Source: Desulfobacteraceae bacterium (lineage in GTDB: Bacteria; Desulfobacterota; Desulfobacteria; Desulfobacterales; UBA5616). From it: a DNA stretch of 10,695 nucleotides. The notes beneath the pieces are model-generated. The model was not told where the DNA came from, did no database searches, and saw only the letters and a list, made by a program, of their open reading frames with translations. Positions 1-6,576 of the stretch are shown piece after piece. Numbering within the stretch: position 1 is the first letter of the stretch; each line of letters starts with the position of its first letter. The position numbers were made by a program, and so were the translations under genes. The DNA lies in contig JAUXEW010000078.1 in NCBI GenBank assembly GCA_030620375.1, forward strand, positions 1 to 10,695, read 5' to 3'.

Positions 1-1755
1 CACTTTTAGCCGCCCGGTACAGACCGTGGTATCCCAAAGTCGTTTTTCTTCATAAACCTCAAGGATCTTCGTATCTTTATGGGCTGTTACCCGTGTGTAA
101 TAATTCACTTTTGCCGGTGAGACCGTTACCGTCCGGGTACCCACATCAAGAACGTCCACCCGATAGGTATCCCCCATGTGCAAATAAATTGCACCGGGAT
201 GCGTTTCCTTGAACGCGCGAAAAGCATCGATCTCCCCAATGGTTTGCCCGGCTTTGCTGTCGACGATCGTATACCGGTTACCGGATCCGCGAAGGTCCAC
301 TTTCCGATGGGGGAATTTTCGATTCGAATACCAAATACGGCCGTCAGCGCTGTTTAGTAATTCGCCTTCTTCACAGAGTGTTTGAAGGACTTGCCGCATC
401 GGGCTATCAGCGATATACGATTCGTCCTCTTTTAAGGGAAGTTCAGCCGCCGCGCAGACCAGTTGCCGCGACAAAATATGGCGATTATAAGGATTGATAA
501 CGGCAGATTCCGGCTCGCGAGTAAAAAGATCTTCCGGGTGCCGCATAAAATATTTATCCAGGGCATCCTCACCGGAAATTAACACCAATGCCGACTCCTG
601 ACCGCTGCGACCCACCCTCCCCGCTCGTTGTAACGTCGAAATTATGGTGCCGGGGTATCCAACCAAAAGACACAGGTCCAGATCACCGATATCTATCCCC
701 AATTCCAGTGCACTGGTTGAAATCACCGCCAAAAGATCACCATTGGCCAGTTTCGACTCAATCTGTCTCCTCTCTTCAGGGAGAAAGCCGGCACGATACG
801 CACTGATGCGATGCGCAAAAGCACCGGACCTGTTTTGCGACCACATGGCAATCAACTCCGTCAGCTTGCGGGACTGGGTGTAAACAATGGTTCTCAATTC
901 CCTGTGAAGCGCCGCCTTAAGCAACTGGATCGCTATTTGGGCCGCACCTTCTATGGGATCAATAAACAGAATGTTCCGCCGTCCCTGAGGAGCCCCGCTG
1001 CTGGTAATGCCTTCCACATCCAGACCGGTCAGCTGTTTCGCAAGCTGGGTGGGGTTTGATATGGTTGCCGAGCAAAACACAAATGTGGGGGAAGTACCGT
1101 AAAAAGCACATATTCGTTGAAGTCTTCTAAATACCTGGGCCATGTGGGATCCCATGACACCCCGGTAAGTATGCACCTCGTCTATTACGACGATCTCGAG
1201 TCCGGAAAAAAAATCGGCCCATTTTTGATGATGCGGGAGAAAAGAAAGATGAAGCATCTCCGGATTGGTCAATATGACATTGGGAAGGTTCTCACGGATC
1301 TTTTTTCGATACCAGGCCGAAGTATCTCCATCATATATCGCTGCAGTGGGCTTTACGCGCTTAATACAACTCGATAATGTCTTAAAAACGCTTAACTGAT
1401 CCTGAGCCAGGGCTTTTAACGGAAAAATATACAGCGCCTTTGATGCGCCATTCGCCAGTATCTTTTCCAGGACCGGCAGGTTATAAATGAATGTTTTGCC
1501 GCTGGCTGTCGGCGTGGCCACCACTGTGTTCCGACCGGATCTTACCAAATCCACCGCCCTTGCTTGATGTGAATAAAGCGCCTGAACATCCAACGAAATC
1601 AATGCATGATGAATTTCATCCGGCCATGGCCGCTCGGGATCGGATAAAATCGCGGGGGACTCCGGCAAGACCCGGTGGTAAACCACCTGATTCCCCAACC
1701 GTTTAGAGGACTTTAAGGATTGAATATACTCGTTGATATCGGATAATCGATTCAT
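1..1755 (-). CDS. DEAD/DEAH-box DNA helicase, MrfA/YprA (Hrq1-like) type, C-terminus cut by window edge
   Basis: An open frame of 585 codons runs from an ATG at 1755 to the left edge without a stop, so the gene is partial. Helicase core motifs appear in order: Q-motif-like YSHQ (61-64), motif I ATPTASGKT (80-88), motif II as DEVH (192-195) followed by TYRG, motif III SAT (229-231), motif V around ALELGIDIGD (349-358) and motif VI QRAGRVGR (376-383). The DEVH-TYRG form and the long region after the core match the YprA/MrfA family, the bacterial relatives of Hrq1, usually about 750 residues with a C-terminal four-cysteine zinc domain; that part is missing here. In Bacillus subtilis MrfA acts in mitomycin C damage repair, so a DNA-repair role is inferred. 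No clear Shine-Dalgarno precedes the ATG. It is divergent from the CNNM gene, and no mrfB-like exonuclease is in view. Confidence 0.88.
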   Translation of the reverse strand, partial: MNRLSDINEYIQSLKSSKRLGNQVVYHRVLPESPAILSDPERPWPDEIHHALISLDVQALYSHQARAVDLVRSGRNTVVATPTASGKTFIYNLPVLEKILANGASKALYIFPLKALAQDQLSVFKTLSSCIKRVKPTAAIYDGDTSAWYRKKIRENLPNVILTNPEMLHLSFLPHHQKWADFFSGLEIVVIDEVHTYRGVMGSHMAQVFRRLQRICAFYGTSPTFVFCSATISNPTQLAKQLTGLDVEGITSSGAPQGRRNILFIDPIEGAAQIAIQLLKAALHRELRTIVYTQSRKLTELIAMWSQNRSGAFAHRISAYRAGFLPEERRQIESKLANGDLLAVISTSALELGIDIGDLDLCLLVGYPGTIISTLQRAGRVGRSGQESALVLISGEDALDKYFMRHPEDLFTREPESAVINPYNRHILSRQLVCAAAELPLKEDESYIADSPMRQVLQTLCEEGELLNSADGRIWYSNRKFPHRKVDLRGSGNRYTIVDSKAGQTIGEIDAFRAFKETHPGAIYLHMGDTYRVDVLDVGTRTVTVSPAKVNYYTRVTAHKDTKILEVYEEKRLWDTTVCTGRLKV

Positions 1756-1814
1756 TGGTAATTTATTTGTTTTAAAAAAACCCGGGTCCTCTGGGCCATG
1801 ACTCTTTACCCGTC

Positions 1815-1843
1815 TACCGGTATGCCGCTTTCGGTTACCGGTA
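1815..1843. repeat. two TACCGGTA palindromes 21 bp apart
   Basis: The 8-bp perfect palindrome TACCGGTA occurs at 1815-1822 and again at 1836-1843. The centres are 21 bp apart, two helical turns, so both would face the same side of the DNA. They lie in the intergenic region between the divergent helicase and CNNM genes, about 20 bp upstream of the predicted CNNM -35 box. This geometry suits a dimeric regulator binding in tandem, but the regulator is unknown and chance is not excluded. Confidence 0.35.
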
Positions 1844-1860
1844 AGATTAAAGGCGAATTT

Positions 1861-1914
1861 ACTTGAAAATAAAAGCTATATTTAATATATACCTAAATTG
1901 AACGATTTTCAAGT
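1861..1914. repeat. 10-bp perfect inverted repeat bracketing the CNNM promoter
   Basis: ACTTGAAAAT (1861-1870) is exactly complementary to ATTTTCAAGT (1905-1914), with 34 bp between the arms. The left arm covers the -35 box and the right arm lies just after the predicted transcription start, so the -10 box is framed by the arms. The arms could be half-sites for a repressor; an RNA hairpin is unlikely because the left arm should not be transcribed from this promoter. Confidence 0.45.
1863..1891 (+). promoter_or_regulatory. predicted sigma-70-type promoter of the CNNM gene
   Basis: TTGAAA (1863-1868, 5 of 6 to consensus) is followed after 17 bp by TATATA (1886-1891, 4 of 6) in an AT-rich stretch. 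Transcription would start near 1898, giving a leader of roughly 55 nt before the TTG start at 1954. The -35 box sits inside the left arm of a 10-bp inverted repeat (1861-1870 and 1905-1914). Identified by eye from consensus and spacing only. Confidence 0.42.
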
Positions 1915-1953
1915 TTGCCGCAGATACAAGGTTGCAAGAGGAACTGACAGCTA

Positions 1954-3252
1954 TTGGAAGGCCAACTCATCTTTTTGATTCTTTTGTTGTTTTTGTCCGG
2001 GTTTTTTTCTTCTTCGGAAACCGCGCTGTTTTCGATCAGCCAAACAAAGGCCCGGTATTTAGCAAAATCAGGGTCAAAAACATTTAAACTCATAGCTCAA
2101 ATGAAGGAAGACCCACACAGGCTCCTTTCAACCATTCTGGTGGGAAACAATATCGTAAATGTGGGCGCCTCCGCCCTGGCAACATCCGTCACCATTCAGA
2201 TAATCCCAAACTATGCGGTAGGACTGGCCACCGGCGTTATGACGTTATTAATTCTGGTTTTTGGTGAGGTATTCCCAAAATCATTGGCCACTCAAAACAA
2301 TATCCTGGTTGCGAGAATTGTCATCTACCCGATATATGGGCTGTCCATCATTTTTTCCCCCATTATTATCGCGCTTAATTTTATCCCGAAATTAACCGGA
2401 AAAATCAAAAAAACACCGGCCATAACGGAAGAGGAATTAATGACCTTTGTTGAAGTGGTAGAGGAATCGGGGGAAATCAAAAAGGAAGAGATGACCTTGA
2501 TCCACAATGTTTTTGAGTTAGATGACACCAGTGCCTCGGAAATTATGACCCCACGGGCGGACATGTTTGTGATTCAGGCGGATGAAAGACTTCAATTAGA
2601 AGAAATCGTCAAGTCCGGCTATACCCGGATTCCTGTAATCGAGGATGATATTGATCATGTGGTCGGCATTGTTAATACCAAGGATCTGTTTTTTCACTAT
2701 GCGACATCTGACAAGGAAATCAATTTAAGGGAAATTATGACCACACCCTATTTTGTTCCGGAAAATAAGAAGCTGGACACATTACTTCAACAATTCAAAA
2801 TGAGACAAAACCATATTGCCATCGTGGTGGATGAACACGGCGGCGTATCCGGACTCATCACACTTGAGGATGCCTTAGAAGAGCTGGTGGGCGAAATCGT
2901 GGATGAAACCGATAAGGAAGCGCCGCTGATTCAAGCATTAAAAGAGAATGAATGGATTGTTCTCGGAAAGACGGAAATTGACGAGGTGAATGCGTCATTG
3001 AATATGAATATTCCCGATTCCGAGCGCTATGACACATTTTCCGGCTACATTCTTGATGTGATGGATCGGATCCCAAATGAAAAAGAGGAAGTTAGCATCG
3101 ATTCTTTTCTGGTCATCGTGCAAGAAAAAGAAGGAAACCGGATCAATAAATACATCGTCCGCAAATTAGACAATCGCCATGACCCTGAAATTGAAGCCTC
3201 CCCCGCAGCAAGCGACGGGAAACCTTCCAAGGATGAAGAACCGTCAGATTAA
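1954..3252 (+). CDS. CNNM/DUF21 - CBS pair - CorC_HlyC membrane protein (CorB/HlyC family)
   Basis: This 432-residue protein has the full architecture of the bacterial CNNM (formerly hemolysin/CorB-C) family. The DUF21 membrane domain spans about 1-150 and carries the signature SSSETALFS (19-27), NNIVN (65-69) and GEVFPKS (104-110). A CBS pair occupies about 195-318, including the family motif VVDEHGGVSGLITLEDALEE (291-310), and a CorC_HlyC domain spans about 325-405. A charged, probably disordered tail follows. Family members are linked to Mg2+ (and sometimes Co2+) transport, with the CBS domains binding nucleotide, so inner-membrane divalent-cation transport is the likely role. Translation starts at TTG: an in-frame TGA at 1945-1947 excludes anything upstream, and GAGG at 1938-1941 is the best ribosome site despite a 12-nt spacer. 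Its last 9 bp overlap the end of the opposite-strand DUF39 gene. Confidence 0.92.
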   Translation: MEGQLIFLILLLFLSGFFSSSETALFSISQTKARYLAKSGSKTFKLIAQMKEDPHRLLSTILVGNNIVNVGASALATSVTIQIIPNYAVGLATGVMTLLILVFGEVFPKSLATQNNILVARIVIYPIYGLSIIFSPIIIALNFIPKLTGKIKKTPAITEEELMTFVEVVEESGEIKKEEMTLIHNVFELDDTSASEIMTPRADMFVIQADERLQLEEIVKSGYTRIPVIEDDIDHVVGIVNTKDLFFHYATSDKEINLREIMTTPYFVPENKKLDTLLQQFKMRQNHIAIVVDEHGGVSGLITLEDALEELVGEIVDETDKEAPLIQALKENEWIVLGKTEIDEVNASLNMNIPDSERYDTFSGYILDVMDRIPNEKEEVSIDSFLVIVQEKEGNRINKYIVRKLDNRHDPEIEASPAASDGKPSKDEEPSD

Positions 3253-4551
3253 TTTAATTTTTTCAACCGGCTCAGTCAAATTAAACTGTTTGCTCAGTAA
3301 CTCTCCTTTAAGCTCGATAGCCGCACTGGTGGCGGTTACCCGGTCCGACTGACGCTGGATGAAAGGAACGTTTTCTCCTTCCACCACAACAAACCCCAGT
3401 TCCCCGTCAAAACAATCACCATGGCAGGTGACCATACAGATCCCGCAGTGAAAGCACAGTTTATCATAAATCGCGTCTTTTTTCTGAGTAAATGCACCGG
3501 TCGGACAAAGCAATGCCGGCGGGCAATCTATACACCGAGATCGAAATGCCTCGCACGCTTCAGGGTTGAATTTAAATTGACCGGTGGAATTCTGCCACAG
3601 GTCGGCATATGATCCTGTTGAAAGCGGGCGCCGTCCTTTGACATCGGTAATGATGAGCGGAATCTCATCATCCAGAATTTTTGCCGTTGCCAAGACAGCT
3701 TCATCGATGATGGGAATGGGGACCGCCCAGGTTTGAATCACTTCCGGTCCTGCGGAGGTGTTAAATCCTCCCATATAATGCGGCTTCATGGTATGCATAT
3801 CGGCGACCACAGACAAACAAGGCCTTTCTACACTGCTTCGGGTTCCGGACCCCATTACAAAGCCTGTTCCGCCATTAAGCATGATGCGTGTTCCGATGCC
3901 GATAGTTTTTAATTGCGGGTCTTTTTGGATCGGATTGATTTCACCGCAACCGCAAGCCGTGGCGCCCTTAAGTTTGCCGGGCAAAGGGATTGAACAGAAA
4001 ATGCTCTCAACGGGGGTGTCTCCAGGGTTAACAAAGCCGACATAATTTCTAAAGGCATGTCGGCTGCCGTGAAGCATGGCATGGGGCATCCGGTCTAAGT
4101 TAATGTCACCCTTAAGGATTTTGCCGTCCGGGGTCTCCACTTCTATCCGGATATCCTTCCCGGCCACCATATCACGAAACAGATGTCCCCCACCGTAATG
4201 ATCGTCATCCCGGCTGTGGCCCGGCCCGTAGATCACGGCATCAATAATGCCGATACTTTCATTGGGACATGGTCCGGGATATCCTTCGACACCATTGAAA
4301 AAGATCTTGACGGCTTTTTTAAAAACATTGGGTTCACGGAACGGAAAGCTGACGACGGCGTATGTTCCGGACATGAGGCCGCGGGTAGCGGCGGTCACAA
4401 CATCAACATCTTCGAATGTCACTGAATTGCCGTTCCGGACCGCATTACATAACTCCGCAGCCGTCATAACGACAGCTTCGCCTCTGGACAGCTTCTCATT
4501 GATTTGGGTAATGGTCCGTTTCTTATTACGTGAATCGTTGATTGGCAACAT
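3244..4551 (-). CDS. DUF39 homocysteine-biosynthesis protein with C-terminal ferredoxin domain
   Basis: Residues 1 to about 325 match the DUF39 (HcyBio) family: PGPCPNESIG (92-101), GPGHSRDDDHYGGG (109-122), ACGCGE (199-204) and GGFNTSAGPE (261-270). DUF39 proteins in Methanosarcina and Desulfovibrio are required to form homocysteine from aspartate semialdehyde and sulfide, probably through protein persulfides, together with a NIL-ferredoxin and a COG2122 protein. Neither partner is in view. A ferredoxin-like tail spans about 333-380. Its second motif is regular (C366, C369, C372, C376), but the first reads CIDCPPALLCP, so the usual third cysteine is alanine (346) and the CP is one residue early; C333 and C380 are spare. 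The archaeal CBS domain is absent. AAGG six bases before the ATG supports this start. It lies 82 nt after the winged-helix iron-sulfur gene, in the same orientation, and is probably cotranscribed. Confidence 0.87.
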   Translation of the reverse strand: MLPINDSRNKKRTITQINEKLSRGEAVVMTAAELCNAVRNGNSVTFEDVDVVTAATRGLMSGTYAVVSFPFREPNVFKKAVKIFFNGVEGYPGPCPNESIGIIDAVIYGPGHSRDDDHYGGGHLFRDMVAGKDIRIEVETPDGKILKGDINLDRMPHAMLHGSRHAFRNYVGFVNPGDTPVESIFCSIPLPGKLKGATACGCGEINPIQKDPQLKTIGIGTRIMLNGGTGFVMGSGTRSSVERPCLSVVADMHTMKPHYMGGFNTSAGPEVIQTWAVPIPIIDEAVLATAKILDDEIPLIITDVKGRRPLSTGSYADLWQNSTGQFKFNPEACEAFRSRCIDCPPALLCPTGAFTQKKDAIYDKLCFHCGICMVTCHGDCFDGELGFVVVEGENVPFIQRQSDRVTATSAAIELKGELLSKQFNLTEPVEKIKLI

Positions 4552-4566
4552 ACAAAACCTTTTTAA

Positions 4567-4641
4567 TCAGGGCAAACGCATTTGGTTTCCGTGCAGCGTA
4601 GCGACGGCGTGTTTATCCTTCGGCTCAAACGGACTACTCAT
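4567..4641 (-). CDS. possible 24-codon ORF between the two iron-sulfur genes
   Basis: An ATG at 4641 overlaps the end of the upstream gene by 8 bases (ATGAGTAG) and opens a frame of 24 codons ending in TGA at 4567-4569. The peptide is MSSPFEPKDKHAVATLHGNQ followed by MRLP. It fills nearly the whole gap and ends 15 bases before the DUF39 start codon. The overlap suggests translational coupling, but the ribosome site is weak (GGAT about 11 bases upstream) and I do not recognise the peptide. It could be a real microprotein, a ribosome-coupling leader or chance. Confidence 0.22.
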   Translation of the reverse strand: MSSPFEPKDKHAVATLHGNQMRLP

Positions 4642-5719
4642 ATTTACTGAAATCCACGCCGCGCCGGCGTCCGCGCTCCTTGTACCATTCCATTTCATCT
4701 GCAAGCGGTTCCACAATGGCGTCATCTGCTTTACGAACCAGCTTGATGGCTTCTGAAGGGCAAGTACTGATGCATACGCCGCATCCGATACATTTTTCCC
4801 GGATGATTTCGTATGCGTCTTCCCCCGATTCTATGGCATTGACCTGACAGCGTTCATCCGCGCAGGTGCCGCAAGCCGTGCATTCGTCGGGATCAATCAC
4901 CGCATAGAAGTGAGAGTTAACGACAGTTGAAGCCGGTATGCCCAATTTGTTGATCCCCTGTAAAACGCCGCAGCAACATCCGCAACAGTTACAGATAAAA
5001 AAGCGCCCGTTTTGAAAATTGTTGGTCATGTGAACCAGTCCGGCTTCTTCGGCTTTCTTTAGCACCTCCTTGGCCTCCTCCTTAGTAATGGTCCGGCCCA
5101 TGGAGGAATCATCAAAAACTCCCGGAATCGGTGCGAACGCCATGCAGACCTCGATCGGTTTGTCACACCGATTGCCCAACAATTCCTGTTCTTTTTTACA
5201 AATACAGTCAAACACCATAACCGACTGACTTTCCTCAATTAAAGAGGAAACCCGATCATATGGCAACGCTTCCTGGTGGGAAGGGATCTCGGTTTCGACG
5301 GGAAGCGTATGCATCATTTGCGGTGTGCTTGAAAAAAATTGCTTTCCGTAAGCCGGCATGAATTCTTCATTTAATTCAACAAACTCCTTGTCCAAGCGGT
5401 TTAGTTGCAACTCATAAATTCCGAAAGCCCAGGGAACCATCTTAAACAAATGGGTTCCGCCTAAATTAACCGACATGAGCTGCCCTCTATCCCCCATTGT
5501 TATTAATTTATCTTCCAGACCTTCCAAGGGGCGGCCGGTCCGCTCGGAAATCTGTTCGGCCGTTTCATGGGCCAGCCTCAAATCGCAGAACAGATCCGCT
5601 TCTTCCGGTAAAAAAATCTTTTTGAGTATTTTGATTTCAACTCCGCTGTCCGTTGACGGAAAACCGTTGGGAAGCGTGTCCAACACCTTTGCCAACTTGT
5701 AATACGACTCATCACTCAT
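4634..5719 (-). CDS. winged-helix, cysteine-rich 2[4Fe-4S] ferredoxin-domain protein
   Basis: The 361-residue protein has three recognisable parts. About 28-110 looks like a helix-turn-helix/winged-helix fold (HETAEQISERTGRPLEGLED, 51-70). A middle region carries a first cysteine group, C172, C174, C185 and C192, then a dense cluster CNCCGCCCG (243-251) with six cysteines in eight residues. A classical two-cluster ferredoxin follows: C280, C283, C286, C291 and C310, C313, C316, C320-Pro. I see no signal peptide or membrane segment, so it should be cytoplasmic. Similar proteins in anaerobes are annotated simply as 4Fe-4S ferredoxins; the exact role is unknown to me. Position ahead of the DUF39 gene suggests electron or sulfur supply to homocysteine synthesis, or redox sensing. 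The ATG at 5719 follows GGGGG with a spacer of about 9-10 nt. The odd point is the cysteine cluster, which could hold a further iron-sulfur centre. Confidence 0.85.
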   Translation of the reverse strand: MSDESYYKLAKVLDTLPNGFPSTDSGVEIKILKKIFLPEEADLFCDLRLAHETAEQISERTGRPLEGLEDKLITMGDRGQLMSVNLGGTHLFKMVPWAFGIYELQLNRLDKEFVELNEEFMPAYGKQFFSSTPQMMHTLPVETEIPSHQEALPYDRVSSLIEESQSVMVFDCICKKEQELLGNRCDKPIEVCMAFAPIPGVFDDSSMGRTITKEEAKEVLKKAEEAGLVHMTNNFQNGRFFICNCCGCCCGVLQGINKLGIPASTVVNSHFYAVIDPDECTACGTCADERCQVNAIESGEDAYEIIREKCIGCGVCISTCPSEAIKLVRKADDAIVEPLADEMEWYKERGRRRGVDFSKYE

Positions 5720-5771
5720 GTCTTCTAACCCCCATTATTTAAAAAGTTGTGTGCCGTTTAAGCCTTTTCTA

Positions 5772-5800
5772 TAAATACCAAATTTACGCTTTCACGTCAA
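5772..5800 (-). promoter_or_regulatory. predicted promoter of the winged-helix ferredoxin - DUF39 unit
   Basis: On the minus strand TTGACG (5800-5795, 5 of 6) is separated by 17 bp from TATTTA (5777-5772). The -10 is poor by itself (3 of 6) but is preceded by TGG, which fits an extended -10 element. The -35 lies inside a small inverted repeat, CGTCA-A-TGACG (5795-5805), which could be an operator. The start would fall about 45-50 nt before the ATG at 5719. No hairpin terminator is visible after efp, so read-through from efp is also possible. Confidence 0.4.
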
Positions 5801-5857
5801 TGACGGTAAACCACAAATGATCACAAACAAAATGGAAAAAATATTATTTGTGTTTAA

Positions 5858-6427
5858 TTATTTTGACTGTTTTACGCGCTCCACATACTCACCGCTTCGA
5901 GTATCAATTCTAATAAGCTCTCCTTCTTCGATAAAAGGGGGAACCTGAACCATAACACCGGTTTCAAGGGTCGCCGGTTTTGAATCTCCGGAGGCGGTAT
6001 CGCCTTTTACCCATGGATCCGCCTTTGTAATTTTCAGGTCCACGAAAAAAGGAAGAGAAATGCCGATGGGTTTGCCGTCAAAAAATAGAATATCACAGAG
6101 GGTGTTTTCCTTTAAAAAAGCTTTTGCTTCGCTCACCTGATCGGCGGTTAAAAAATCCTGGGAATAGTCAGACGTATTCATGAAGCAGTAGTTTTCGCCG
6201 TCGAAATAGAGATATTCCATCTTAAGTTCTTCTAGATCAGCCTTGTTGAACTTCTCACCCGAGCGAAAGGTTCGATCAAACTGTGCGCCCGTTACCATAT
6301 TTTTTAATCTACATTTATAAAGCGCCTTACCTTTCCCCGGTTTGACGAACTGAAACTGAGTGATAACATAAGGCTCACCGTCAATTTCGATTTTAAGACC
6401 TTTTCTCAGGTCTCCGGATTCATACAT
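5858..6427 (-). CDS. efp: elongation factor P
   Basis: The 189-residue product has the length and three-barrel layout of EF-P, which binds the ribosome next to the P-site tRNA and relieves stalling at polyproline stretches. The N-terminal KOW-like domain contains the loop KPGKGKAL (29-36); Lys32 aligns with E. coli Lys34, the residue that is beta-lysylated there. A lysine at the tip argues against the EarP arginine-rhamnosylation type. The middle domain includes MEYLYFDGENYCFMNT, and the C-terminal domain includes the end of the family signature (GDTASGDSKPATLETG). No modification gene (epmA, epmB, earP, ymfI) is in the window. The ATG at 6427 follows a strong AGGAGG (6445-6440) at an unusually long 12-nt spacer. 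It is transcribed divergently from guaA. Confidence 0.96.
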   Translation of the reverse strand: MYESGDLRKGLKIEIDGEPYVITQFQFVKPGKGKALYKCRLKNMVTGAQFDRTFRSGEKFNKADLEELKMEYLYFDGENYCFMNTSDYSQDFLTADQVSEAKAFLKENTLCDILFFDGKPIGISLPFFVDLKITKADPWVKGDTASGDSKPATLETGVMVQVPPFIEEGELIRIDTRSGEYVERVKQSK

Positions 6428-6439
6428 AGGGTCGTTAAT

Positions 6440-6445
6440 CCTCCT
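6440..6445 (-). promoter_or_regulatory. efp ribosome binding site with long spacer
   Basis: AGGAGG on the minus strand is near-perfect, but 12 bases separate it from the ATG at 6427. No alternative ATG, GTG or TTG lies between it and that ATG, and the EF-P N-terminus (MYESGDLRKG) is normal, so the start is kept. Confidence 0.6.
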
Positions 6446-6472
6446 TTTTTACTGAGATCTCATAAAATAAAG

Positions 6473-6501
6473 TTGACTTTTCGCGCTGTCTCTAACATAT
6501 T
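6473..6501 (+). promoter_or_regulatory. predicted guaA promoter
   Basis: TTGACT (6473-6478, 5 of 6 to consensus) and CATATT (6496-6501, 4 of 6) are 17 bp apart on the plus strand, about 75 bp before guaA. The leader would be about 70 nt. I see no purine (PurR-like) palindrome or guanine-riboswitch-type structure in it. Called from consensus only. Confidence 0.38.
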
Positions 6502-6576
6502 CGGCATACTTAGGCAAATCGTTTCCATGCATAACAGCTTTAAATATCAACAAACTAATCCCCCAACCTAACCGTT

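Noticed and set aside
588..1706. Several plus-strand open frames of 70-90 codons
   Set aside because: They all lie opposite the helicase gene, whose motifs II to VI are read continuously on the minus strand through this region.
3482..3541. Frameshift in the DUF39 ferredoxin tail explaining the missing cysteine
   Set aside because: The reading frame is open and both flanking motifs are in frame, so a pair of compensating errors would be needed; a genuine substitution is simpler.
4247..4756. 169-codon plus-strand open frame
   Set aside because: It lies antisense to the DUF39 and winged-helix ferredoxin genes, whose protein motifs are clear; its translation shows no recognisable domain.
5815..5831. 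CRP-like site around TGTGATCATTTGTGG (minus strand)
   Set aside because: Only one half (TGTGA) matches; the expected TCACA half six bases later is missing.
5812..5852. CACAAAT / ATTTGTG inverted repeat after efp as a terminator
   Set aside because: The arms are only 7 bp, AT-rich and separated by 27 nt, with no T-run in the right place on the efp strand.
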